A model generated the notes under the pieces. That model saw only the letters and a program-made list of their open reading frames with translations, did not search any database and had not been told where the DNA came from. This document shows, piece by piece, positions 9,585 through 16,034 of a stretch of 16,034 nt of DNA. Numbering within the stretch: the first letter of the stretch is position 1; the number at the start of each line of letters is the position of its first letter. This stretch comes from Deinococcus sp. (GTDB lineage Bacteria > Deinococcota > Deinococci > Deinococcales > Thermaceae), in assembly GCA_023382135.1 (NCBI GenBank), contig JAMCQK010000031.1, positions 1 to 16,034 on the forward strand. Direction: 5' to 3'. The position numbers and the translations under genes are program-made.

Positions 9585-10130
9585 AGGAAGCCATAAAACT
9601 TGGACAGACAGGTTTTGGCAGAACTCCAGAAACCCTCAACGCCATTGATGTGGACGCCATCCCGGAGAAGCTCGTTGTGGGGTGATCAGCATACAGGTAT
9701 TTGTCGTAACCCACGTCCAGCAGTCCGTCATACCCCCGCCAACCATGCGAGTAAACTACCGATTCCAGCGCTACTTTGCCGCGAATGATGCGTTCTAGCG
9801 TGGTTTGTTTGGTATTGGGAACAATCTCTGTGTATGCCTTGCCGTTACCTTTGAAGATACCGAAGACGATAGTCTTGCCCAACGCTCCCCGTCCCCGTTT
9901 ACCTGTAACTCTGCGCGGGCTAAAGAAGGATTAATCCCCTCAACCTCTCCCGAGAAAGGAGGGGCGGCTTCACAGGACTCAGCTATACGTACTCGGTAGC
10001 TTTCAGGTAACGATCTACGGTACTGCGATTGAGGCCCGCCAACTCAGCTATCTGTCCTGCATACAGATCGGCAGCAAAGTACTTAAGCAACCGGCGTGAC
10101 TTGCCCCTGAAATCTTCGAATGCTTGGCAT
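9585..10130 (-). pseudogene. IS1595-family (ISxO2-like) transposase remnant
   Basis: Pieces of one DDE transposase appear on the minus strand in the right order. They are a helix-turn-helix N-terminus (LLKYFAADLYAGQIAELAGL, about 10095-10035), SFFSPRRVTGKRGRGALGKT and VFGIFKGNGKAYTEIVPN in the centre, SHGWRGYDGL, and HINGVEGFWSSAKTCLSKFY at the C-terminus. Damage includes a frameshift and a TAA at 9931-9933 exactly where the first catalytic VDES should read, and the second catalytic Asp changed to His (codon 9745-9747). A further 1-base loss shifts the frame near 9677, before NELLRDGVHINGVEGF. The C-terminus stops abruptly next to the csoR stop. No terminal inverted repeats could be identified. 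The insertion sequence is dead and truncated. Confidence 0.85.
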
Positions 10131-10272
10131 AGCGATTCTGTATCGTTCTGGACAACCAACAACACCCCCTCTGAGGTGCTGCCTAGTTTAGCCACTATCG
10201 TGAAGCTCCCAAGGAGCGGAAGCAATCATCTTCACCAAAGCCATACTTGGGTGTATAGCTGAAGGCATGGCG

Positions 10273-10741
10273 ATGAATTTTACCTTGGTTATTCTGGGCA
10301 CTACCGGCGACCTTACCTGGAGGTTGCTAATACTCGTCTTTATTGGCTTTGTACGCTCGGGCTTTGAAACGGGCCGTAGTCTTTGGCTACGCTGTAGAAA
10401 TCTGGATTTGTGAGCAGTTTCTGACCCGTCTCGAGGAAGCGCTGAAAAGTTTCACCCAGGGTTTTGACCCTAATGTCTGGCAGCCCTTTTCCTAGAGCAG
10501 TAATTACTGCTTAGGCGATCTAGTACCCGAGTGCTTGTCTTTTATGAAGGATCACCCGGCAGACCCAGTGCTCTTTTGCCTAACCTTACCGCCCCAACTC
10601 GTTGGTCAAGCCGCTGAGGTCCTGGAACAAGCTTGGTTACCCGGGAAGACTCCAGTTGGCACGCTAGGCGTTGAAGACCCTTATTTAGAGCTGCATAGTT
10701 GGGGTAATAGTGGGAGCAACTTTCTGGCCAAGCGCAGATAA
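10273..10741 (+). pseudogene. zwf: Decayed N-terminal half of glucose-6-phosphate 1-dehydrogenase
   Basis: ATG 10273, seven bases after GAAGG, opens MNFTLVILGTTGDLTWRLLI, matching the G6PDH nucleotide-binding start (LVIxGATGDLxxRxL). After a shift the next frame reads ALYARALKRAVVFGYAVEIW and then FLTRLEEALKSFTQGFDPNV, as expected of the following G6PDH segment. A stop ends this frame just after WQPFS, at about 10490. The last segment contains DPVLFCLTLPPQLVGQAAEV and TLGVEDPYLELHSWGNS, corresponding to the YLALPP and VEKPFG regions, the latter altered. At least two frameshifts and internal stops are present, and nothing after about 10745 resembles the enzyme's C-terminal two thirds. The gene would have made NADPH in the pentose phosphate pathway; this copy is non-functional. 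Confidence 0.72.
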
Positions 10742-10789
10742 ACTCCGACTTTGAGGCCTTAGCGGCGGTGTCTCAGCACATGGTCCAGG

Positions 10790-12118
10790 CTATTTAACCG
10801 GTACTTCTGGCTTTGTTGGCAGCCAAAGAACTGCACTCAAACCACCTTGCTCCGACCTGCTCAGCTCTAATCGCCCATCGTGCTGTTCTGCTATGGCGGT
10901 GGCTAAAGCGAGGCCCAAGCCCGTGCCGCCCACTGCTTGAAGCCCCTGACCCCGTTCAAAGGGTTGAAGCAGGCGCTGGAGTTCGGTCTCGGGGATACCA
11001 GGGCCATCGTCGGCTACTTCGATCCATGCCTTGCCTGTGCTATTCCCGTTGCTTACCCACACGTTTCCTCCCACCCTACCGAACTTGATAGCATTCTGTA
11101 CCAGGTTTGATATCCCCAACCGCAGCATGGTGGGGTCGCCAATAGTGGGAGCGCTGATCAACTCTACATGTAGCCTCATATTCCGGCTACGAGCGAAATC
11201 ACTTTGAGCCTCGACCACCTCAAGAGCAATGTCAGCAAGGTTTATGGGTACCCGTGTTGGCGGCTGATTGGTTCGCGCAAGAGCCAGGAGTTTCTCCACC
11301 AACTCCACCAGTTCGCGGCTAGTAGCGTCGACCTGTTTTAAAGCCTCACGGTACTGTTCGGAGCTACGTTCTTTTTCAAGGCTAAGGCTGGCCCTACCCT
11401 GTAGTAGTGAAAGTGGGGTGCGGAGTTCGTGAGCTGCAGCCAACGCAAAGGCTTTCTCGCGTTCGATAGTGCTTTCCAGGCGCGACAGCATCGCGTTGAC
11501 AGTCTGGATCAGCCGGGCCATTTCGTCGTGTCCTGGGGCCACAGGTACCCTTTCTTGGTAGCGGCCGGAGTTGGCGATTTTGCTGGCAAGGCCCGCCACT
11601 AAATCCACGGGTTTCAAGGCCCGGTCTGCTAGTAAATACCCGGCCCCAAGCCCTAATAAGAGCAGCAAAGGCAGCCCTACGAAGAGAAGCCGTTGTGCAC
11701 GGCTCAGAGTCTCGAGGGTTTCCAACTCAGGGCGCATAGCCTGGACCCAGGCACCATTGGATAGGCGCAGGGTATACACTCGCTCATTCTTCACACTGGC
11801 AAATCCCTCGATTAACGGGGCTTTCACACGTGAAATTCCGAAGCGGTCAGTTTCCTGTCCACTTGGCTCAAACAACCGTAAAACAATTGACCCGGGCAGG
11901 CGGGTTTGAAAAAGATCATTTTCCGCTTCAGTGAACCTGGGTTTGCGCTCGTCACCGCCCAACTGACTGGCAGCAAAGGTAGTTGCTTCGCGCAACGAGT
12001 CGTCCAGAAACTGACGAAGACTTTGGCGCAGTGCAAAGAAAAACGCGAGGCCACCAATAAGCAAAATTACGGCCGAGACAGCCGAGTAGTAAAGCGTTAG
12101 CCGCCAGCGCAGGCTCAT
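10790..12118 (-). CDS. Sensor histidine kinase (two TM, HAMP, HisKA, HATPase_c)
   Basis: A 442-residue inner-membrane kinase that should autophosphorylate and pass phosphate to the OmpR-type regulator encoded just upstream. TM1 lies at about residues 8-30, followed by a small extracytoplasmic sensor of roughly 110 residues, TM2 at about 145-168 and a HAMP linker. The H-box AAAHELRTPLSLLQG has phospho-acceptor His230. The ATP-binding end shows NLVQNAIKFG (N), DDGPGIP (G1), QPFERG (F) and GGTGLGLALA (G2). All catalytic motifs are present. Start: ATG 12118 gives MSLRWRLTLYYSAV directly before TM1 and is preferred over an in-frame TTG at 12169; neither has a Shine-Dalgarno. ATG 12118 overlaps the stop of a mini-ORF that itself overlaps the regulator stop, suggesting translational coupling. 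The signal sensed is unknown. Confidence 0.94.
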   Translation of the reverse strand: MSLRWRLTLYYSAVSAVILLIGGLAFFFALRQSLRQFLDDSLREATTFAASQLGGDERKPRFTEAENDLFQTRLPGSIVLRLFEPSGQETDRFGISRVKAPLIEGFASVKNERVYTLRLSNGAWVQAMRPELETLETLSRAQRLLFVGLPLLLLLGLGAGYLLADRALKPVDLVAGLASKIANSGRYQERVPVAPGHDEMARLIQTVNAMLSRLESTIEREKAFALAAAHELRTPLSLLQGRASLSLEKERSSEQYREALKQVDATSRELVELVEKLLALARTNQPPTRVPINLADIALEVVEAQSDFARSRNMRLHVELISAPTIGDPTMLRLGISNLVQNAIKFGRVGGNVWVSNGNSTGKAWIEVADDGPGIPETELQRLLQPFERGQGLQAVGGTGLGLALATAIAEQHDGRLELSRSEQGGLSAVLWLPTKPEVPVK

Positions 12119-12213
12119 AGCGTGTATCGATGAGGGCCGCAGCTTTGCCAGTGCCACAACTTGGGCCAAGTGGAATCAAATGCCTGGGTGTAAGACTGGC
12201 TCGAAATGCTCAT
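12115..12213 (-). CDS. Possible 32-codon bridging mini-ORF between regulator and kinase
   Basis: ATG 12213 overlaps the regulator stop (ATGA) and opens MSISSQSYTQAFDSTWPKLW, 32 codons in all. Its TGA (12117-12115) overlaps the kinase ATG, again as ATGA. The frame exactly fills the gap and would let ribosomes reinitiate twice. The peptide resembles nothing I know and is Trp/Ser-rich. It may simply be a coupling device, or the arrangement may be chance. Confidence 0.3.
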   Translation of the reverse strand: MSISSQSYTQAFDSTWPKLWHWQSCGPHRYTL

Positions 12214-12896
12214 TGATCGGCTCCCGGCTCGAGACGACCCAGGCGGTATCCCATGCCGCGTACTGTCTCGATCATGTTCTCGCCCAATTTACGTCGTACG
12301 GTGGAAACGTACACGTCTACCACCTTGAAATCTACGTCGCTCTCCTCGGGCCAGGCTCGCTCGATCAGGCTATTGCGAGAATAGGCCCGGCCTGGGTTGA
12401 GGGCAAAGCACTCTACCAGGGCGTACTCACGGGGGGTCAGCTGAACAGGCTTGCCGTCCTTGCTGATCTCATGAGCGGCGATGTCGAGCGTATAGCCCAG
12501 GGGCAAGCGGATCAGATTGCTTGAGCCCCCCTTAGCCCTACGCACCAAAGCCCGGATGCGGGCACGGAGCTCACGAAAGTCAAAGGGCTTGGCCAGGTAG
12601 TCGTCGCCACCACCTTCCAATCCTTGAAGCCTCGAGTCCATGTCTGCTCGTGCGGTCAGAAAGAGAATCGGGGTGTTGTCCCGCCGGTCCCGCAGAGTTT
12701 TTGCAAGTTCAAACCCCGCTTGTCGGCCTTCGGGCAACATTACATCAAGGACAATTAGATCGTAGATCTGTAGTCCGCTCATAGCGTCCCCGGCTGTGGC
12801 GCTGGGTGCGTGTTCGACAACCAAACCATCTTCAGCTAGCCCCTCGATGATTAGGTCGGCCAAGCGGGGATCATCTTCGACCAGCAATAAGCGCAT
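12210..12896 (-). CDS. OmpR/PhoB-family response regulator
   Basis: A 228-residue cytosolic DNA-binding regulator. The receiver domain (1-120) has the acidic pair Asp8/Asp9, phospho-acceptor Asp51 in LIVLDVMLPEG, Thr81 and Lys103 (YLAKPF), so the phosphorylation site is complete. The winged-helix domain (about 128-224) carries LTPREYALVECFALNPGRAY and the recognition-helix region VVDVYVSTVRRKLGENMIET, then GMGYRLG. GGAGA precedes ATG 12896 at good spacing. The partner kinase lies directly downstream. A TTGACA box and a palindrome upstream (12957-12995) may be its promoter and an autoregulatory site. Similar regulators act on envelope stress or metals. The two flanking minus-strand genes, an exported acidic protein and a PIG-L fragment, are possible but unproven targets. 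Confidence 0.95.
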   Translation of the reverse strand: MRLLLVEDDPRLADLIIEGLAEDGLVVEHAPSATAGDAMSGLQIYDLIVLDVMLPEGRQAGFELAKTLRDRRDNTPILFLTARADMDSRLQGLEGGGDDYLAKPFDFRELRARIRALVRRAKGGSSNLIRLPLGYTLDIAAHEISKDGKPVQLTPREYALVECFALNPGRAYSRNSLIERAWPEESDVDFKVVDVYVSTVRRKLGENMIETVRGMGYRLGRLEPGADQ

Positions 12897-12956
12897 AAGG
12901 TTCTCCTTACTCTAACTTTGCATCAAGCAAGCAAGTCAGACGCTTTACAGCCTGAT

Positions 12957-12995
12957 TGTCAAACGAACAGGTAAGGATTGGGTAAAACCTACCTG
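12957..12995 (-). promoter_or_regulatory. Candidate promoter and palindrome upstream of the two-component operon
   Basis: On the minus strand a perfect TTGACA (12962-12957) lies 61 bases from the regulator start; the -10 box at normal spacing is poor (CTGACT). Directly upstream is a near-perfect inverted repeat: CAGGTAAGG (12968-12976) against CCTACCTG (12988-12995), one bulged base. Its position suits an activator such as the encoded response regulator, but OmpR-type sites are usually direct repeats, so binding is speculative. Confidence 0.35.
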
Positions 12996-13075
12996 CCTTA
13001 GGAAAAACAGTTCCCATGAACAGAAATTCGCTCCCCGCACTCGCCCTAGCCTCAGCGGTTGCGCGTCACGGGTAT

Positions 13076-13409
13076 CTAGCCTGGGTGGCTAAACATGATG
13101 GCGTCGGACTCGAAGCCGTCCCCTAGAGATCATCCATGCAATAAACGCTTTGGCTCCAGCCTTGCGGGCCTGCTGGATAGTTCCGCCACTGCACAGGCTT
13201 TCGTCGTCCAGACGGGGCGCAATCACCAGTACCCGGTCGCTGACTTTGTAGCTGGGGGCCGGGCAGCGCTGCGACCTTAGAGTGTTTTCAGTCAGAGTAT
13301 AGCTCACAGCGAAGATTCTTAAGGCATTGGTGACCAGCGCAACCAATATTGTCAGCGCGAGAAAGAACCAGCGCTTTCGGAAACGTCGTTTATATGTCAA
13401 TGAGGCCAT
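13076..13409 (-). pseudogene. PIG-L/LmbE-family deacetylase fragment, inactivated
   Basis: An N-terminal membrane anchor (WFFLALTILVALVTNALRIF) is followed by KVSDRVLVIAPRLDDESLCS and GGTIQQARKAGAKAF, matching the start of PIG-L/LmbE N-acetylglucosaminyl deacetylases. The family zinc motif PHPDDE reads PRLDDE here, losing the metal-binding His. After AWMI the frame breaks; in a shifted frame GDGFESDAIMFSHPG continues the family pattern to TAG 13076-13078, and the remaining half of the enzyme is absent. Start ATG 13409 lies just beyond the terminator of the upstream gene and has no ribosome binding site. It is a truncated, mutated remnant; the original probably acted on cell-surface sugars. 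Confidence 0.75.
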
Positions 13410-13413
13410 CCAC

Positions 13414-13444
13414 GAAAAACGAGGAGTGGCTTTTGCCACTCCTC
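13414..13444 (-). terminator. Intrinsic terminator of the exported acidic protein gene
   Basis: A perfect 10-bp stem (GAGGAGTGGC paired with GCCACTCCTC) with a 4-base loop occupies 13421-13444. On the minus strand it is followed by GTTTTTCG. It lies 16 bases after the stop of the gene at 13461-13799, as expected for Rho-independent termination. Confidence 0.88.
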
Positions 13445-13460
13445 GCCGAACGGGAATTAT

Positions 13461-13799
13461 CTACTCTCCCGAAGTCTCTGGGCCTTCGCCAGCATCGTCG
13501 GGGCCGCTCTGGTCGCCTTCTTGTATGTTGTCGGTATCGGAACCAGCTGGTTCGTTGGCCTCGGTAACCCCGTTGTCCGGCCCGCTCTGGTCGCCTTGCT
13601 CCACCGCGTCAGTGTCGGTGGCGCCTTTGGGATCTTCGGCATGAGCCGCCGGTTCTTTGGAGTCTTCGACCTGCGTAGAACCGGCCTGTGCGACCACCGG
13701 AAGGTTGGTCTGTGCCGCCACCGGGGCTGCGGCCCGCACCAGGCCGGCCACTAAAGCCAACGAAAGCGCGGCGATGAGCAAAACCTTGTTCTGAGTCAT
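13461..13799 (-). CDS. Small exported acidic low-complexity protein
   Basis: 112 residues. A Lys-containing N-terminus and hydrophobic core (VLLIAALSLALVAGLV, 6-21) end in an Ala-rich likely signal peptidase site (near residue 25-30). The mature part is strongly acidic, poor in hydrophobics and probably disordered. It contains two copies of a motif 26 residues apart, TDAVEQGDQSGPDN (63-76) and TDNIQEGDQSGPDD (89-102). I know no domain for it; acidic repeats could bind cations, and tails of this kind occur on exported Deinococcota proteins, but this is inference. ATG 13799 is chosen because AAGGAG precedes it with 7-base spacing; an ATG at 13805 is too close. A strong terminator follows, so it is its own transcription unit. 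Confidence 0.75.
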   Translation of the reverse strand: MTQNKVLLIAALSLALVAGLVRAAAPVAAQTNLPVVAQAGSTQVEDSKEPAAHAEDPKGATDTDAVEQGDQSGPDNGVTEANEPAGSDTDNIQEGDQSGPDDAGEGPETSGE

Positions 13800-14054
13800 A
13801 TGCATGCTCCTTTTTTGAGCCTTTGGATCTGTGGTCAGGACGGGCTCCTTTCCTGACGCGCTCAGGCTAAGAGCTTTAGGCAAAGGTTTGGCAAAAGAAA
13901 GTAAGGGCTGCGAGAACCGTTCTTTACCGGAACCAGACCTTTCTCGTGATAGTGGTTCGCAGTTGAGCCAAAGCCTGCCTCAAGGCGTGTTTATGGACAA
14001 GAAGATCAACCTGAGTACTGGCAAAGTTACTTTCTAGCCGGAGGTTTTGCGCAG
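13800..14054. other. Upstream region of the acidic protein gene, no clear gene
   Basis: About 255 bases. A plus-strand frame ending at 14037 finishes with LSQSLPQGVFMDKKINLSTG, which looks coding-like, but it has no ribosome binding site and no family I recognise. The promoter of the minus-strand gene at 13461-13799 should lie here; I see no convincing -35/-10 pair. Confidence 0.35.
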
Positions 14055-14446
14055 TTACCAGTCCAGGTCCTCGAGGCCATCCGGGCTCAGGGCAAACAGG
14101 CAAGTTTGCACGGCTTCCCCGGTTTCACCCCCCTGGTTAGCTGCTGCCGGAGCTCAGCTTTATACCTACACCTTTATACCTACACCGGTTTCCACGGCAG
14201 GCAGAAGACCGATCCCGTCCCCTGGGATCAGGTGTTTCTGAGCCGCTTGCCCGCTTCCTGGAGGTGCTGGCCCGGTACCACCCCCTCACGAAACGCGGCA
14301 ATGCGCTGCCGGATGGCCTTGGCCCGCAGGATCAGGGAGGACAAAATCCAAGGTGCCCAAGAGCGGGTTGCCACGGCGAGTGTATTCAGTCAGCTGGTTT
14401 CTGGACAAGCGTCCCAAGGGGAGAACCGGGTTACAGAAACGGGGGT
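14055..14446 (-). pseudogene. Remnant of an unrecognised gene
   Basis: Protein-like segments with strong GC third-position bias follow one another on the minus strand but in different frames: NPVLPLGRLSRNQLTEYTRR then GNPLLGTLDFVL; RAKAIRQRIAAFREGVVPGQ then HLQEAGKRL; QKHLIPGDGIGLLPAVETGV; and EAVQTCLFALSPDGLEDLDW ending at TAA 14057-14055. At least three shifts or stops separate them, and a 14-bp tandem repeat sits at one break. No start is evident; a 10-base C run marks the 5' end. I cannot assign a family. The order and composition argue for a single decayed gene rather than chance frames. Confidence 0.45.
14158..14185. repeat. 14-bp tandem repeat, two exact copies
   Basis: CTTTATACCTACAC occurs twice back to back. 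Because 14 is not a multiple of three, the second copy would shift any frame crossing it. It lies exactly where the remnant gene at 14055-14446 falls out of frame, so it may be a disabling slippage duplication. Confidence 0.9.
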
Positions 14447-14474
14447 CTGGGGGGGGGGACAGATGGCCTGGGGG
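14441..14474 (+). other. Long G-run cluster, possible G-quadruplex
   Basis: G5 (14441-14445), G10 (14449-14458) and G5 (14470-14474) lie within 34 bases. The G10 run can supply two of the four tracts needed. Such runs are slippage-prone in replication and sequencing. No regulatory role can be assigned. Confidence 0.5.
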
Positions 14475-14575
14475 AAGAAATCAGCGACGGTATGAATAAC
14501 CGAGAACGGGGGACTTCTGCTAATAATGGGCCGTTATTGCTGTGTATGTCAGGAACAGCAGGTAGTTCCCCCCGC

Positions 14576-15808
14576 TTAGCCGGCCAGACGGGCCAGGGTC
14601 CGGGCGAGCACCCTTACCCCCTGCTCGATGTGCTCGGGGGCGGCGTACTCGTCGGGGCGGTGGCTCCAGCCGTTCTTGCAGGGGATGAAGAGCATGGCCG
14701 TGGGGCAGATCCGGGCCATGAAGAGCGAATCGTGGTAGGCCCGGCTCGCCATCCGCTTGTAGGCGAGACCGAGTTCCTGAGCCGAAGCCTCGAGCGCGGC
14801 CAGCACGGCTTCCCCGCTCAGGGCCGGAGGGTCGGCGTTCAAAGTGTCAATCTCGTAACCGATGCCCCGGCGCTCGCAGATCGCCTGGATCGCCCCGATG
14901 ACCTGAGCAACTACCCGGTCGCGCCTCTCCCCGTCAACGTCGCGGATGTCGATGCCTAATTCAACCCGGCTGGGGATGCTGTTGATGGCTCCGGGGTGAA
15001 CGTTGAAGATGCCAGTGGTCCCCACGGTGTCAAGAGCGCCGCTGGAACTGGCGGCCCGCTCCACCTCGAGGGCGATCTCCGCCCCTGCCAGGAGCGCGTC
15101 CCGGCGATCCGGCATCAGCACGGCCCCGGCGTGACCCCCCTGCCCGCTGAGGCACACCCTCAGCGAGGCCGGGGCGGCGATGGCGGTGACGAGGCCGATG
15201 GGGATATCTTCACGCTCGAGGAGCGGCCCCTGCTCGATGTGGAGTTCCACGAAGGCCGAGTAGTAGCCCTCGGGCAAGCGGACCGACTCGAGCGGCCCGG
15301 AAAAACCGGACTCGGCCCGCGCTTCGTCCAGGCTCTTGCCCTCGGCATCCCTGAGCTTCGCCAGCTGTTCGGCGTTCCACGCCCCGCTCAGGGCGCGGCT
15401 GCCCAGGCAGCCTACCCCGAAGCAGGTGGGCTCCTCGGAGGTGAACATCAGGAGCTCAATCGGGCGGCGGGGGGTGAAGCCCGACTCTTTGAGGGAGCGG
15501 ATGGCCTCGAGGCCCCCCAGCACCCCCACGACCCCGTCGTAGGCCCCGGCGAAGGGAATGGCATCGATGTGCGAGCCCGTGCCAACCCCACCCAAGCCCT
15601 CTTCTGCACCCTCCCAGCGGGCGAAGAGGTTGCCCAGGGCGTCCTCGCGCACCTTGAGCCCGGCTTCCATGCACAGCGACTTCAAGTAGGCCCGCGCAGC
15701 TATGTCGGTGGGCGTGTAGAGCACCCTGGTCACCGCCGGAGGTGGGGCATCGGTAAAGGAAGCCATTTTTTCTATTTCGGTCATGAGGCGTTGGCGGTTG
15801 ACGCGCAT
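14576..15808 (-). CDS. M20-family hydantoinase/carbamoylase (N-carbamoyl-L-amino-acid hydrolase or allantoate amidohydrolase)
   Basis: A cytosolic dinuclear-metal amidohydrolase that hydrolyses N-carbamoyl amino acids or allantoate to release ammonia and CO2 for nitrogen salvage. Its 410 residues are the normal family length. Predicted metal ligands are His80 (GTGSHIDAIPFAGAYDG), bridging Asp91, Glu125/Glu126 (FTSEEPTCFG), His190 (VELHIEQGP) and His383 (WSHRPDEYA). The lid/dimer domain lies at about 205-325 and includes GGHAGAVLMPDRRDAL and NVHPGAINSIPSRV. Substrate cannot be decided from sequence: hyuC, amaB and allC products share these motifs. GGAGG precedes ATG 15808 at ideal spacing. The stop of a gene from the right edge lies 22 bases upstream, so the two are probably co-transcribed. 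Confidence 0.92.
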   Translation of the reverse strand: MRVNRQRLMTEIEKMASFTDAPPPAVTRVLYTPTDIAARAYLKSLCMEAGLKVREDALGNLFARWEGAEEGLGGVGTGSHIDAIPFAGAYDGVVGVLGGLEAIRSLKESGFTPRRPIELLMFTSEEPTCFGVGCLGSRALSGAWNAEQLAKLRDAEGKSLDEARAESGFSGPLESVRLPEGYYSAFVELHIEQGPLLEREDIPIGLVTAIAAPASLRVCLSGQGGHAGAVLMPDRRDALLAGAEIALEVERAASSSGALDTVGTTGIFNVHPGAINSIPSRVELGIDIRDVDGERRDRVVAQVIGAIQAICERRGIGYEIDTLNADPPALSGEAVLAALEASAQELGLAYKRMASRAYHDSLFMARICPTAMLFIPCKNGWSHRPDEYAAPEHIEQGVRVLARTLARLAG

Positions 15809-15830
15809 GGGGTCCTCCGGGATCAGCGGA

Positions 15831-16034
15831 GCTCAGTACCCTTCGAGGGGGTACCGGTTGGCCTTGACAGTGTCCCCCACTTTGTGGAGTTCCCAGTTCT
15901 GGTTGCCGGCCTCCAGGGAAAGGCGTTTGCAGCGCTTCACCTTCCTGGCCCGGTTCACGTTGCAGGGGGTCTGGTTGACCCGGGCGCTCTCCAGCTTCAC
16001 GTCTTGGAAGTGTCGGGGGATGAGCTTCCTGCCC
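15831..16034 (-). CDS. 3' end of an unidentified gene, 5' part outside window
   Basis: The last roughly 67 codons of a minus-strand frame read RKLIPRHFQDVKLESARVNQ and further on RARKVKRCKRLSLEAGNQNW, ending KVGDTVKANRYPLEGY and TGA 15833-15831. The piece is basic with two Cys and no membrane segment. I do not recognise it. Its 22-base spacing to the hydantoinase/carbamoylase start suggests one operon, perhaps for amino-acid or hydantoin use, but this is only context. Confidence 0.5.

Noticed and set aside
13300..13410. PIG-L fragment considered as an intact small membrane protein
   Set aside because: The residues after the membrane segment clearly follow the PIG-L pattern and continue in a second frame after a break, so it is a remnant rather than a complete gene.
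14158..14185. 14-bp direct repeats considered as the start of a CRISPR array or iterons
   Set aside because: Only two adjacent copies without spacers, no cas genes and no replication initiator nearby.
14576..14959. Plus-strand frame extending across the 3' end of the hydantoinase/carbamoylase gene
   Set aside because: The minus-strand M20 gene has all metal ligands and a good ribosome binding site; the plus frame is its shadow.

Overview
The window is GC-rich DNA from what looks like a Deinococcota bacterium, most likely Thermaceae of the Meiothermus kind. This is inferred from codon use, protein composition and the many CTCGAG hexamers (Leu-Glu codon pairs); no rRNA or other marker gene is present. 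About a dozen real genes can be read. A striking number of others are broken by single-base shifts, internal stops or truncation.

Layout, left to right. 1-2150 (-): a glycoside hydrolase family 57 gene, cut by the window edge and carrying two apparent 1-base deletions. 2288-2635 (-): a small His-rich membrane protein (DUF2933-like) whose start sits directly behind a perfect GC-rich palindrome resembling a CsoR operator. 2669-3292: no recognisable gene, but two more palindromes of this kind. 3293-4173 (+): an archaeal-type class I fructose-bisphosphate aldolase with a 1-base deletion near its 3' end. 3692-4905 and 4907-6120: a direct tandem duplication of 1,214 bp that copies the aldolase 3' half, the intergenic operator region and the first 122 codons of copA, with one extra T at the junction. 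5755-9573 (+): an intact copper module of copA (Cu+ P1B-ATPase), a membrane-anchored cupredoxin, a YHS-domain protein and a CsoR/RcnR-family regulator, with an unassigned ORF in the middle.

9585-10741 is a graveyard: an inactivated IS1595-type transposase (-) followed by a decayed N-terminal half of glucose-6-phosphate dehydrogenase (+). 10790-12896 (-) is an intact OmpR-type two-component system, with a 32-codon mini-ORF bridging regulator and kinase through two ATGA overlaps. 13076-13799 (-) holds a decayed PIG-L/LmbE deacetylase fragment, a strong terminator and a small exported acidic repeat protein. 14055-14446 (-) is the remnant of a gene I do not recognise. 14576-15808 (-) is an intact M20-family hydantoinase/carbamoylase, preceded by the 3' end of an unidentified gene running off the right edge.

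How it fits together. The core is a copper-homeostasis locus. CopA would export Cu+, the cupredoxin and YHS proteins are plausible copper-handling partners, the DUF2933-like protein adds a His-rich membrane component, and a CsoR-family repressor could act through the palindromes at 2645, 2909, 3171, 4488 and 5703. Two things stand out. The regulator lacks two of the three canonical CsoR copper ligands. The duplication has doubled the presumed copper-responsive promoter of copA, so the upstream copy now drives a truncated metal-binding-domain chimera. I see no wholly new system. The unusual parts are this rearranged regulatory architecture, the non-canonical sensor and the unassigned ORF inside the copper module.
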